From Actinomycetospora chiangmaiensis DSM 45062 (GTDB lineage: Bacteria > Actinomycetota > Actinomycetes > Mycobacteriales > Pseudonocardiaceae), in contig NZ_KB903243.1 of NCBI RefSeq assembly GCF_000379625.1, forward strand, positions 62,105-126,104: a stretch of 64,000 bases of DNA, read 5' to 3'. The position numbers and the translations under genes were made by a program. Shown piece after piece: positions 7,688-15,599 of this stretch; position 1 is the stretch's first letter, and every line of letters starts with the position of its first letter. The notes under the pieces are model-generated. The model was not told the origin of the DNA and made no database searches. It saw only the letters and a program-made list of their open reading frames with translations.

Positions 7688-9043
7688 ATGACCAGCGAGC
7701 ACCCCGCCGTCGAGAAGTTGGAGAAGGCCGGGGCGCACCCGATGGAGGTCGCGGCGTTCCGGCGGCGGCTCGCGCAGCTGGCCGACCCCGACGCGGGCAA
7801 GGTCCCGGGCGACCAGCTCTCCCCCGTCGCCCCGCTGCCGCGCCTGGCCGACCTCCCCGAGCCCGACGCGGCGACCACGCGCTCGGTGTTCGACCGGCTC
7901 GCCGTGGTGAAGCTCAACGGCGGCCTGGGCACCTCCATGGGGCTGGACGGGCCGAAGTCGACGCTGGAGATCAAGCCCGGGCAGAGCTTCCTCGACGTCA
8001 TCGCCCGCCAGACCCTGGCGCTCCGCGCGTCGACGGGGGCCCGGCTGCCGCTGCTGCTGATGGACTCGCCCACCACGCGTCCGCCGTCGCTGGAACGGCT
8101 GGCCGCGCACGAGGGCCTGGCCGACCAGGGCCTGCCGCTGGACTTCCTGCAGGGCATCGAGCCGAAGCTCGACGCCTCGACGGGCGACCCGGTGGAGTGG
8201 CCCGCGAACCCGGAGCTGGAGTGGTGCCCGCCGGGGCACGGCGACATCTACACGGCGCTGGCCGCCAGCGGGATCGCGGCCGCGCTGCTCGAGGCCGGCG
8301 TGCGGTGGTGCTTCGTGTCCAACGCCGACAACCTCGGCGCGCGGCCCGACGCGCGGATCGCGGCGTGGCTCGCCGAGCACGAGGTGCCGTTCCTGCTCGA
8401 GGTGGTGCGCGGCACGGAGTCCGACCGCAAGGGCGGGCACCTCGCGATGCGGGGCGACCAGCTGGTGCTGCGGGAGTCGGCCCAGGTGCCCGAGGGCGAC
8501 CCCTCCTTCGGCGACCTCACGCGCTGGCACTACTTCAACACCAACAACATCTGGTTCGACCTGCAGGCGATCACCGCCCTGCAGGAGGCCGACCCCGCCG
8601 CACCGGACCTCCCGCTGATCGTCAACCGCAAGACCGTCGACCCCACGGACAAGAGCTCGACCAAGGTCGTGCAGCTGGAGACGGCGATGGGCGCGGCGGT
8701 GTCCTCGATCGCCGGGGCGGGGGCCATGGAGGTGCCGCGGACCCGCTTCGCGCCGGTGAAGACGACCGACGACCTGCTCGTCGCCCGGTCCGACCTCTGG
8801 GAGCTCCGCGAGGACGGGACGATGGTCCCGCACTTCGACACGCAGCCGCCGGTGGTCTCGCTGGACAAGGCCCACTTCGGGATGCTGCGCGACTTCGAGG
8901 CCCGCTTCCCCGCCGGCGCGCCCTCGCTGATCGGCGCCGAGCGCCTGGAGGTCCGCGGCGACGTGACGTTCACCGGGCCGACGACGGTGCGCGGGTCCGT
9001 CGTCGTCGAGGGCCCGGCGGAGGTGTCCGGGACGGTGGAGTGA
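7688..9043 (+). CDS. UTP--glucose-1-phosphate uridylyltransferase, eukaryotic (UDPGP) type
   Basis: 451 residues. The nucleotide-binding loop VVKLNGGLGTSMG, the substrate motif NADNLG, HYFNTNNIW and the NRKTVDP..KSSTKVVQLET segment are hallmarks of the UDPGP family (UGP2-like). The C-terminal end has short left-handed beta-helix-like repeats (VRGDVTFTGPTTVRGSVVV). The enzyme makes UDP-glucose from UTP and glucose-1-phosphate for trehalose, glycogen and envelope glycans. The position, between glp and the 5-formyl-THF cyclo-ligase gene, is where other actinobacteria carry the unrelated-looking bacterial GalU. Divergent from glp. Confidence 0.92.
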   Translation: MTSEHPAVEKLEKAGAHPMEVAAFRRRLAQLADPDAGKVPGDQLSPVAPLPRLADLPEPDAATTRSVFDRLAVVKLNGGLGTSMGLDGPKSTLEIKPGQSFLDVIARQTLALRASTGARLPLLLMDSPTTRPPSLERLAAHEGLADQGLPLDFLQGIEPKLDASTGDPVEWPANPELEWCPPGHGDIYTALAASGIAAALLEAGVRWCFVSNADNLGARPDARIAAWLAEHEVPFLLEVVRGTESDRKGGHLAMRGDQLVLRESAQVPEGDPSFGDLTRWHYFNTNNIWFDLQAITALQEADPAAPDLPLIVNRKTVDPTDKSSTKVVQLETAMGAAVSSIAGAGAMEVPRTRFAPVKTTDDLLVARSDLWELREDGTMVPHFDTQPPVVSLDKAHFGMLRDFEARFPAGAPSLIGAERLEVRGDVTFTGPTTVRGSVVVEGPAEVSGTVE

Positions 9044-9050
9044 GCGCGGC

Positions 9051-9650
9051 GTGACTGCCTCGAAGACCGAGTTGCGGGCGCAGCTGCTCGCGCGTCGTCG
9101 GGAACGGTCGGAGGCCGCGCGGTGGCAGGACGCGGCCAACCTCGCCGCGTCGCTGCCGGGCGTCCTCGACTCCCTCGGGGCCGACCCGGCCCGCCCGCTG
9201 TGCCTGTACGTGCCGGTGCGCTCGGAGCCCGGCGCGACTCCGAACGGGGCGCTCCCGATGCTGGACGCCGCGGTGGCGATCGGGCGCCGGGTGCTGCTCC
9301 CGGTGGTCACCGGCAGCTCCCCGCTCGACTGGGCGGGCTTCCGCGACCGCGGCGACCTGGTCCCCGGCCCGCACGGGCTGCTCGAACCGTCCCGACGTCG
9401 GGAGGGGCCGACGGCGATCGCGGCCGCCGGGGTCGTGCTGGTGCCCGCCCTCGCCGCGACGCCCGACGGGGTGCGCCTCGGACGCGGGGGCGGCCACTAC
9501 GACCGGTCGCTGCCGCTGACCTCGGGCTCCACCGTGATCGTGGCGGTGGTCGGCGACGACGAACTGCTGCCCGAGTTGCCGGTCGAGCCGCACGACGTCC
9601 GCGTCCACGCCGTGTGGCGCCCGACGGCGGGGCTGATCGGAACAGCCTGA
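9051..9650 (+). CDS. 5-formyltetrahydrofolate cyclo-ligase
   Basis: 199 residues. The N-terminal KTELRAQLLARRRERS and the C-terminal GRGGGHYDRSL ATP/substrate motif identify the 5-FCL (MTHFS) family, which converts 5-formyl-THF to 5,10-methenyl-THF using ATP. GTG start 7 bp after the UDP-glucose pyrophosphorylase stop, so the two are cotranscribed. Orthologue of Rv0992c by both similarity and position next to ruc. Length is normal for the family. Confidence 0.92.
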   Translation: MTASKTELRAQLLARRRERSEAARWQDAANLAASLPGVLDSLGADPARPLCLYVPVRSEPGATPNGALPMLDAAVAIGRRVLLPVVTGSSPLDWAGFRDRGDLVPGPHGLLEPSRRREGPTAIAAAGVVLVPALAATPDGVRLGRGGGHYDRSLPLTSGSTVIVAVVGDDELLPELPVEPHDVRVHAVWRPTAGLIGTA

Positions 9651-9662
9651 GGTGTGGCGTTG

Positions 9663-9689
9663 TTGGCACTCCCGTCGGGTGAGTGCCAG
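9663..9689 (+). promoter_or_regulatory. CIRCE element (HrcA operator) upstream of ruc
   Basis: TTGGCACTC (9663-9671), nine bases, GAGTGCCAG (9681-9689). This matches the CIRCE consensus TTAGCACTC-N9-GAGTGCTAA at 15 of 18 positions, with the exact spacer. It lies 40 bp before the GTG of the Ruc gene. The repressor HrcA binds CIRCE and releases on heat or protein-folding stress. The M. tuberculosis orthologue of this gene is known to be HrcA-controlled. Confidence 0.85.
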
Positions 9690-9728
9690 TTACACTCCCC
9701 GCGACCCTCCGGGATGACAGGAGCGCAC

Positions 9729-10121
9729 GTGCCCACCTACCCCTATGCCTGCACCCAGTGCGATCACCGCTTCGAGCAGGTCCAGGCGTTCACCGACCCC
9801 TCGCTGACCGAGTGCCCCGTGTGCGGCGGACGGCTGCGCAAGGTGTTCTCGTCGGTCGGCATCGTGTTCAAGGGCAGCGGTTTCTACCGGAACGACAGCC
9901 GGTCGGGCGCCTCGTCGAGCACCTCGGCGTCGTCGTCCGAGTCCTCCTCGAGCTCGTCGGGCTCGGAGTCCTCCGGCTCGTCGTCGTCCTCGGGCTCGTC
10001 CGACTCGGGATCGTCGTCCTCGTCCGGCTCGTCGAGCACGTCCGGGTCCTCGGGCTCGTCCTCGTCGAACGGCTCGTCGTCGAGCAGCAGCTCGTCGTCG
10101 CCGGCGACGAAGAGCGCCTGA
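9729..10121 (+). CDS. ruc: Redox-regulated chaperone Ruc (FmdB-family zinc ribbon with disordered tail)
   Basis: 130 residues. Residues 1-60 form an FmdB-type zinc ribbon (Cys8, Cys11, Cys29, Cys32), ending in VFKGSGFYRNDSR. Residues from about 58 on are an almost pure Ser/Gly tail with scattered Asp/Glu/Thr. The sequence and domain plan match M. tuberculosis Rv0991c (Ruc), a chaperone whose zinc cysteines are oxidised to activate it and whose C-terminus is disordered. GTG start chosen because AGGAG (9719-9723) lies 5 bases before it. The CIRCE element upstream supports heat-shock-type control. The TCG-rich tail looks like a DNA repeat but is codon bias. Confidence 0.9.
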   Translation: MPTYPYACTQCDHRFEQVQAFTDPSLTECPVCGGRLRKVFSSVGIVFKGSGFYRNDSRSGASSSTSASSSESSSSSSGSESSGSSSSSGSSDSGSSSSSGSSSTSGSSGSSSSNGSSSSSSSSSPATKSA

Positions 10122-10133
10122 CGCGAGAGCGAG

Positions 10134-10168
10134 GTCCGGGTCGACGACCCCGAGCCGGCGACCCGGAC
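10134..10168 (+). terminator. Stem-loop after ruc
   Basis: Perfect 10-bp arms (10134-10143 and 10159-10168) around a 15-base loop, starting 13 bp after the ruc stop. No U tract follows. Between here and the convergent transporter (10301) nothing else is recognised. Confidence 0.5.
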
Positions 10169-10300
10169 CCACACGGCGCTCGACCCGCTCCCCAGCGGTC
10201 GGTGGCTCCGTGCTCTGCACAACGAGAGACGTCCCCGCCCGACGCGAGTTGCCTCGGAACAGGTTTCGGTCGCGAGTCTCACCCGGACGGAGCGAACGGC

Positions 10301-11203
10301 TCAGAGCACGCGGCGACTGCCCGTGGCCTTCGTGGTCCGTGAGGCGGTCGGCGTTCCTTCCTGGGCCGCCAGCACCGGCGAGCGCGCGAGCAGGAACACA
10401 CCGACGGTGAGCACCAGTGCGCCCGCGACGCCGCCGAGCACCCACCAGCCCCCGGCCACCTGTTCGCCGAGCAGGCCCGTGCCCCAGAGGAACGCCAGGA
10501 TCGGGTTGCCGAGGGTCAGGCCGGGCTGGCTCGCGAGCAGCCGGCCGGCGCGCAGCCCGCTCTGCAGCGTCCAGAACGCGACCGGGCCGACGGGGATCAG
10601 CAGGAAGCTCTGCCAGGTGGTCAGCACCTCGCCGAGCCCGCCGACCGCGAGCGCGTCCGCCATCGCCTTGATGATCACGGCGACGAACCCCGAGCCGATG
10701 CCGGCCGCGATGCCGAAGAACGCCGCCTTGCCCACGGCCCGCGAGGTCTCCGCGATCCACACGCACACCCCGAGCGCCAGCAGCGTGACGATCGTGCCGA
10801 GGACCCAGCGCAGGTTCCCCGCGGCCAGAGCGTCACCGCCGTGCGGCCGCAAGGAGGCGAGCAGGACGACCAGGCCGACGCTCATCAGCCCGACGGCCGT
10901 CCACTCGTAGGGCCGCAGCGCGCCCCCGAGGATCCACCAGCCGACGAGCAGGGTGAACGGCAGCTCCATCACGAGCACCGGCTGCACCAGCGAGATCGAG
11001 CCGAGCCGCAGCGCGAGCACCTGACAGATGACGGCGCCGCCGAAGATCACGATGCCGAACAGCCACGGCGGCCGGCGCACCATGTCCCGGAAGGAACCCG
11101 CCGACCGTCCACGCTGCCGGGCACTGTCCTGGGCCGCCTTGCGCTGCAGTGTGAGCGCGAGGGCGTTCCCCAGGCAGGCCAGGAGGACGAGCACCACGGC
11201 CAT
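10301..11203 (-). CDS. DMT-superfamily (EamA-like) membrane transporter
   Basis: 300 residues, nine to ten hydrophobic helices, in two related halves. The start MAVVLVLLACLGNALALTL is itself the first membrane helix followed by QRKAA, as in a common actinobacterial subgroup of DMT transporters. The ATG at 11203 is preferred to a GTG at 11221, which would add only six polar residues. Substrate cannot be predicted. The tail after the last helix is short, basic and polar. Convergent to ruc, divergent from the SAF-domain gene. Confidence 0.82.
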   Translation of the reverse strand: MAVVLVLLACLGNALALTLQRKAAQDSARQRGRSAGSFRDMVRRPPWLFGIVIFGGAVICQVLALRLGSISLVQPVLVMELPFTLLVGWWILGGALRPYEWTAVGLMSVGLVVLLASLRPHGGDALAAGNLRWVLGTIVTLLALGVCVWIAETSRAVGKAAFFGIAAGIGSGFVAVIIKAMADALAVGGLGEVLTTWQSFLLIPVGPVAFWTLQSGLRAGRLLASQPGLTLGNPILAFLWGTGLLGEQVAGGWWVLGGVAGALVLTVGVFLLARSPVLAAQEGTPTASRTTKATGSRRVL

Positions 11204-11338
11204 TCGGGTGCAGCCCCTCACGTGTCCAGCGGATCGGGCTGAACCCGGTCATCCACAACCGGCGCCCTCCGACCCCATTGTCCACAGCCGGTCATCGCCA
11301 CGCCCGGTGGGTGTGGTGCGGGCCCTATCGTCGCTTTC

Positions 11339-11980
11339 GTGAGGGTTTCCGGACGACGGATCGGGGCCGGCCTGCGACCGCCGGTCGGGTGGCGCCGCGC
11401 CGTGCTGCTGCGTCGGCTGGCCGCCGGTCTGCTGGCGGCGCTGGCCGTGGTGATCGGCGCGGTGGGGGCCGCGTCGCCGGAGGTGGCGGGCGCGCCCGTC
11501 GTCGTCGCGGCGCGCGACCTGGTGCCGGGCGCGGCGCTGACCGCCGCCGACGTGGTGGTCGACTCCCGTCCGCCGGACACGGTGCCGGTCGGGGCCCTCA
11601 CGGCGGCGCCGGCGGCCGTGGGCGGACACCTCGTCGGCGGGGTCCGCGCCGGGGAGGTGCTCACCGACGTGCGGCTCGTGGGCCCCGACGCCGCGCGCGC
11701 CTCGGCGGGGACGCCCGACGCCGCCGGGGTGCCGCTGCGGCTGGCCGACCCGGCGCTGGCGGCCCTGGTGCGGCCGGGGGCGCTCGTCGACGTGGTGGGC
11801 GGTGCGCGGGCCGGCGGGCAGGGCGGCGCGATCCTGGCGCCCGGCGCCCGCGTCCTCACGGTGCTGGCCGGCGAGGACCGGACCAGCAGCCCCGTCGTCG
11901 TGGTCGCCCTGCCCGGCCCGCTGGCCGCCCGGGTGGCCGCGGCCACCACCGGTCAGGAGGTCACGCTGACACTCCGGTGA
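11339..11980 (+). CDS. SAF-domain membrane-anchored protein (CpaB/RcpC-like)
   Basis: 213 residues: basic N-terminus, a membrane helix at about residues 26-46, then an SAF domain beginning APVVVAARDLVPGAALTAADV and containing VGGHLVGGVRAGEVLTDV. A second half with VRPGALVDVVG and VLTVLAG resembles the RcpC/CpaB extension. Family knowledge: such proteins assist Flp pilus assembly or bind sugars, but no tad/pilus genes are visible here. Start is a GTG right after a divergent spacer. The order SAF gene near moaB and pepD is common in actinobacteria. Function is uncertain. Confidence 0.78.
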   Translation: MRVSGRRIGAGLRPPVGWRRAVLLRRLAAGLLAALAVVIGAVGAASPEVAGAPVVVAARDLVPGAALTAADVVVDSRPPDTVPVGALTAAPAAVGGHLVGGVRAGEVLTDVRLVGPDAARASAGTPDAAGVPLRLADPALAALVRPGALVDVVGGARAGGQGGAILAPGARVLTVLAGEDRTSSPVVVVALPGPLAARVAAATTGQEVTLTLR

Positions 11981-12074
11981 GCGCGACGTCCGCGGGCCCC
12001 GATGGCCGCGAGCGTGACACCACGCAGGTCGCCACTGGCCCGCGCCTGCCCCACGCCACCCTCGCGGTCGAAGC

Positions 12075-12248
12075 TCAACGCTCCCGGTCGTGGTGGGGCG
12101 GACGCTCGCGCTCGTAGAAGCTGCGGGTGTCGTCGTCGCGGCCGCGGTCGGCGTCGTCCCGCTCGTCGGCGCTCGCCGGCGAGGCGTCCCCGAACAGCGC
12201 CTCGCGGGCCCGGCGCCGGGCCGCCTCGGCGCGGTCGGGCTCGCTCAG
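12075..12248 (-). CDS. Small charged protein, apparent CTG start overlapping the moaB stop
   Basis: 57 residues, rich in Arg, Asp and Glu, beginning LSEPDRAEAARRRAREALFG and ending in a His/Arg tail. Third-codon positions are almost all G or C. No ATG, GTG or TTG gives this reading; the first credible start is CTG at 12248-12246, whose last two bases are the TG of the moaB TGA stop (CTGA), with a GGAGGAG ribosome site just upstream. This mimics the ATGA coupling seen elsewhere in the window. Not a recognised family; function unknown. It could also be a chance open frame. Confidence 0.5.
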   Translation of the reverse strand: MSEPDRAEAARRRAREALFGDASPASADERDDADRGRDDDTRSFYERERPPHHDRER

Positions 12249-12781
12249 TTCTCCTCCAGGCCCGAGAGCTCGGCGATGACGTGGGCGATCAGCGGCGTCA
12301 GCGTCGCCATGCCGTCGCGCACCGCGGCGCGGGAGGACGCGAGGTTCACCACGAGCGTCGAGCCGGACACGCCGACCAGCCCGCGGGAGAGGCCGGCGTC
12401 GACGGCGCCCGCGGCGAGCCCGGACGCGCGGATGGCCTCGGCGATCCCGGGGATGGGGCGGTCGAGCACGCCCGCCGTGGCGTCGGCCGTCACGGCGCGC
12501 GGGGACACCCCGGTGCCGCCGACGGTGATGACGACGTCCACGCCACCGATCACCGCGGTGTTCAACGCGTTGCGGATCGCCACCGAGTCGCCGGGCACCA
12601 CGATCGTCCCGTCGACCACGAGGCCGGCCTCGCCGAGCAGCTCGGTGACCAGCGGGCCGGTGGTGTCGGTCAGTTCACCCGTGGAGACGCGGTCGTCCAC
12701 GATCACGACGAGCGCCCGACCGAGCAGGTCGTCGCTGCCGCCCAGGTTCTCGATCGACGTCGTGCCCCGCGGGAGTTCCAT
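12245..12781 (-). CDS. moaB: MogA/MoaB-family molybdopterin-binding protein
   Basis: 178 residues with the MPT-binding fold: RALVVIVDDRVSTGELTDTT, the TVGGTGVSPRAVTADAT signature and VVNLASSRAAV near the end. Family members bind or adenylylate molybdopterin during molybdenum cofactor synthesis. It corresponds to Rv0984 (moaB2) by position near pepD; the mycobacterial protein has also been linked to sigma factor binding, so a non-Moco role is possible. ATG start at 12781. A possible small coupled gene follows. The next upstream gene is divergent. Confidence 0.88.
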   Translation of the reverse strand: MELPRGTTSIENLGGSDDLLGRALVVIVDDRVSTGELTDTTGPLVTELLGEAGLVVDGTIVVPGDSVAIRNALNTAVIGGVDVVITVGGTGVSPRAVTADATAGVLDRPIPGIAEAIRASGLAAGAVDAGLSRGLVGVSGSTLVVNLASSRAAVRDGMATLTPLIAHVIAELSGLEEN

Positions 12782-12818
12782 ACCCCAGACCCTAGTCGGC
12801 CCGCCCCGAACGCCTACC

Positions 12819-13898
12819 GTGACCGCCGTGCGCGTCCTCCTGACCGGCGGTGCCGGTTTCATCGGCTCCGCGATCGCCGACCAGCTCGCCGAACGTGGCC
12901 ACACGCCCGTCCTCCTCGACGCCCTGCTCCCCCAGGCCCACGCCGACGGCAAGGCCCCGGAGTGGCTCGACCGCTACGAGCTCGTGCACGGCGACGTCCG
13001 TGACGCCGAGCTGCTCGACCGCCTCCTGCCCGACGTCGACGCGGTCTGTCACCAGGCCGCCATGGTCGGCCACGGCGTCGACCCCAACGACGCCCCGGCG
13101 TTCGCCGAGAACAACGACGTCGCGACCGCGGTCCTGCTCGCTGCGATGTACCGCTCGGGCCACCGCAGGCTCGTGATGGCGAGCTCGATGGTGGTCTACG
13201 GCGAGGGCCGCTACTCGTGCCCGGAGCACGGCGTGCAGCCGCCGCCCGCGCGGACCCAGGCCGACGTCGACGCCGGGCGCTACGACCTGCCCTGCCCTGT
13301 CTGCGGGCGCGACCTGCAGGGCGAGCTCATCCCCGAGGACGCCGCCCTCGAGCCGCGGTCCACCTACGCGGCGACCAAGCTCGCCCAGGAGCACCTCGCC
13401 GTCGCGTGGGCCCGCGCGACGGGCGGCCGGGTGTACGCGATGCGGTACCACAACGTCTACGGGCCCCGGATGCCGCAGAACACGCCGTACGCCGGCGTCG
13501 CCTCGATCTTCCGCTCGTCCCTGGAGCGCGGCGAGGCACCGCGGGTCATGGAGGACGGCCGGCAGCGACGCGACTTCGTGCACGTCAGCGACGTCGCCGG
13601 CGTCAACGTCGCCGCGCTCGAGGCCGCCGAGGACACCACACCGGCCGGCACCTGCACGCCGCTGAACGTCTGTTCCGGCGAGGTCCGCACGATCGCCGAC
13701 CTGGCGAACCAGCTCGCCGAGGCCATGTCCGGCCCGGCCCCGCAGATCGTCGGCGGCGCCCGGCCCGGCGACGTCCGCCACGTCACCGCCGACCCCGCCC
13801 GTGCCGCGGAACTGCTCGGCTTCCGCGCCCGGGTCGGGTTCGCCGAGGGCATCACCCGCTTCGCCACCGACCCGCTGCGCGCCGCCATCCGTTCCTGA
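12819..13898 (+). CDS. NAD-dependent epimerase/dehydratase with putative zinc-binding insert
   Basis: About 359 residues, extended SDR fold: TGGAGFIGS nucleotide loop, SSMVVYGEG with catalytic Ser, and STYAATK (YxxxK). Between them lies an insertion holding Cys134, His137, Cys159 and Cys162 (CPEH and CPVC), which looks like a zinc site and is absent from ordinary GalE or RmlB. GTG at 12819 chosen; GTG at 12828 is equally possible. Neighbouring glycosyltransferase, DUF2064 and methyltransferase genes suggest a nucleotide-sugar or glycolipid pathway. The exact reaction is not known. It ends before a large palindrome. Confidence 0.85.
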   Translation: MTAVRVLLTGGAGFIGSAIADQLAERGHTPVLLDALLPQAHADGKAPEWLDRYELVHGDVRDAELLDRLLPDVDAVCHQAAMVGHGVDPNDAPAFAENNDVATAVLLAAMYRSGHRRLVMASSMVVYGEGRYSCPEHGVQPPPARTQADVDAGRYDLPCPVCGRDLQGELIPEDAALEPRSTYAATKLAQEHLAVAWARATGGRVYAMRYHNVYGPRMPQNTPYAGVASIFRSSLERGEAPRVMEDGRQRRDFVHVSDVAGVNVAALEAAEDTTPAGTCTPLNVCSGEVRTIADLANQLAEAMSGPAPQIVGGARPGDVRHVTADPARAAELLGFRARVGFAEGITRFATDPLRAAIRS

Positions 13899-13924
13899 CG
13901 GCGGGTCGGGACCGGTTTCGCACC

Positions 13925-13975
13925 GCACGAACGGGCCGTTCGTACGCCTGGAACGTACGAACGGCCCGTTCGTGC
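13925..13975. terminator. Perfect 22-bp inverted repeat between convergent genes
   Basis: Arms 13925-13946 and 13954-13975 are perfectly complementary, with a 7-base loop. Each arm is itself nearly self-complementary (ACGAACGG..CCGTTCGT), so the DNA could form nested hairpins. It lies 26 bp after the epimerase stop and 21 bp before the convergent membrane-protein stop, fitting a bidirectional terminator; a repeat element or protein-binding site is also possible. Confidence 0.75.
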
Positions 13976-13996
13976 ATCGCGGCCCGGCCACGCGAC

Positions 13997-15448
13997 CTAC
14001 CAGGTCGTGAGCAGCAGGCTGTTGACCAGCAGCGCCAGGACGGCCTGCGCCGCGAGCCACCACCGCGCCGAGCGGGGCGGCAGCAGGGCGCAGGCGAGCA
14101 CCATCCACGTCCCGAACGGCAGCCAGATGCGCTCGACCTCGGACTTGGACAGCCCGGAGAGGTCGGCCGCGGCGACCGCGAGGACGGCCGCGCCGACGAG
14201 CAGGACCATGGCCGCGGGCACCTGCCGCGGCCACCAGGCGAGGCGGCGCAGGCCGACCACCACGGCGGGCCCGATCGCCAGCGCGAACGCGGCGAAGTTG
14301 GCCCAGACCCAGTAGCGGAACGGGCGCATGAGGCCGAACTCGCCGGGCTGGTAGTACCGGATCTTCACCTGGGTGTAGCCGTCGAACCAGAAGAACCCGC
14401 CGAGGTGGAACAGCACGACGACCACGACGACCCCGACGGCCGCGACGACCAGCGGCCACCACCGGCGCACGAGCACGGCGACCGCGACGGGCGCCAACCC
14501 GAACGCGGCCAGCCCGTAGGACAGGAAGAGGCTGGCACCGAAGGCGAGCCCGCCGAGCAGGCAGAGCGCCGAGCCGAGCACGCCGCGGCGCACGGCCCCG
14601 AGCGCGAAGAACGCCACCGCCCACGCGAAGACCGCCGCGAACATGCCGTCCGCCGAGACCCCGACCCACACCGCGCCGGGGAAGAGCACGCCGAAGGGGA
14701 TGTACCGGCGGGCGAGGGACCGGCCGGTCTCCATCGCGTCGGCCGACAGCGGGAGCTCGACCGACCCGGGGCGCAGCGAGCCCCACCGGATGCCGCCGAG
14801 CGCGCCGATCGTGACCGCGACCGCCACCGCGGCGGAGGCGCCGACGAACAGCGTGACCAGCGAGGCCGCCTCGCCACCCGGCTTCCAGTACTCCGCGATC
14901 CAGACGTAGACCAGCGTCGCGAGCGGTGGGTGGCCCGAGGAGTGGGTGACCAGGGTGTCGGGGGTCATCCCGACGATGCGGCCGGCGAACGTCGTGAGGA
15001 ACGGTCGCAGGCCCGGGTAGCGCCCGACCTCGACGAGGTACTCGGTGGGCGTGGCCAGCCGGCTGACGATCCCGACCTGGTAGCCGTCGATCAGGGCGAG
15101 GCTGAACGTCCAGGCGGCCGCGGCGAGGTAGGTCAGCAGGAGCAGGGGCCCCCAGCGCAGGCGCGCGGCGATGGTGGGGCCGGCGACGACGACCAGGACC
15201 GCGATGACGATCGCCGCGATCCCGCCGCGGTGGAAGTGCGGCAGCCACTCGGCGAGGACCGGCGGCCACCCGACGAGGATCTTCACCCCGCGGTGGATGG
15301 CGGCCCACCCGTAGAGGGCGGCCACCGCCACGAGCGCGCACCCGAGCGCGGCAGCGATCAGGTCGCCGCGCAGGCGGGGGCCCCGCCGTTCGGCCGTCCT
15401 GGGGACCTCGTCGTCCTGCGGGCGCGTCGGCCCGAGCACCGTGCTCAT
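13997..15448 (-). CDS. Polytopic membrane protein, probable GT-C-type glycosyltransferase
   Basis: 483 residues with about twelve hydrophobic helices. A loop after the third helix region reads GYQVGIVSRLATPTEYLVEV and then HSSGHPPLATLVYVW, reminiscent of the substrate-binding periplasmic loop of GT-C sugar transferases, which use polyprenyl-phosphate sugars. A late KIRYYQPGEFGLMRPFRYW segment is also conserved-looking. No full GT-C signature is certain. ATG at 15448 chosen because upstream residues are not membrane-protein-like. It diverges from the GT2 gene of the neighbouring operon, which would supply a polyprenyl-phosphate sugar if DPM1-like. Confidence 0.68.
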   Translation of the reverse strand: MSTVLGPTRPQDDEVPRTAERRGPRLRGDLIAAALGCALVAVAALYGWAAIHRGVKILVGWPPVLAEWLPHFHRGGIAAIVIAVLVVVAGPTIAARLRWGPLLLLTYLAAAAWTFSLALIDGYQVGIVSRLATPTEYLVEVGRYPGLRPFLTTFAGRIVGMTPDTLVTHSSGHPPLATLVYVWIAEYWKPGGEAASLVTLFVGASAAVAVAVTIGALGGIRWGSLRPGSVELPLSADAMETGRSLARRYIPFGVLFPGAVWVGVSADGMFAAVFAWAVAFFALGAVRRGVLGSALCLLGGLAFGASLFLSYGLAAFGLAPVAVAVLVRRWWPLVVAAVGVVVVVVLFHLGGFFWFDGYTQVKIRYYQPGEFGLMRPFRYWVWANFAAFALAIGPAVVVGLRRLAWWPRQVPAAMVLLVGAAVLAVAAADLSGLSKSEVERIWLPFGTWMVLACALLPPRSARWWLAAQAVLALLVNSLLLTTW

Positions 15449-15599
15449 CGCCACGGAGGGTACGAACCCGACGTCAGGAGGCAGTGAGCAGGGCCCGGGC
15501 GGCGGGGAAAGGTGCTCCGATCGGCGCAGCTTTACCTCCGCTTCACGGCGGACGCGCGATGGCAACCCGGTTGCGCACGTCAGGAGCCGACCTCATAGC

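Noticed and set aside
9900-10115. Apparent tandem DNA repeat of TCG/AGC units
   Set aside because: It is the Ser/Gly-rich coding tail of ruc. Units are irregular and explained by codon bias.
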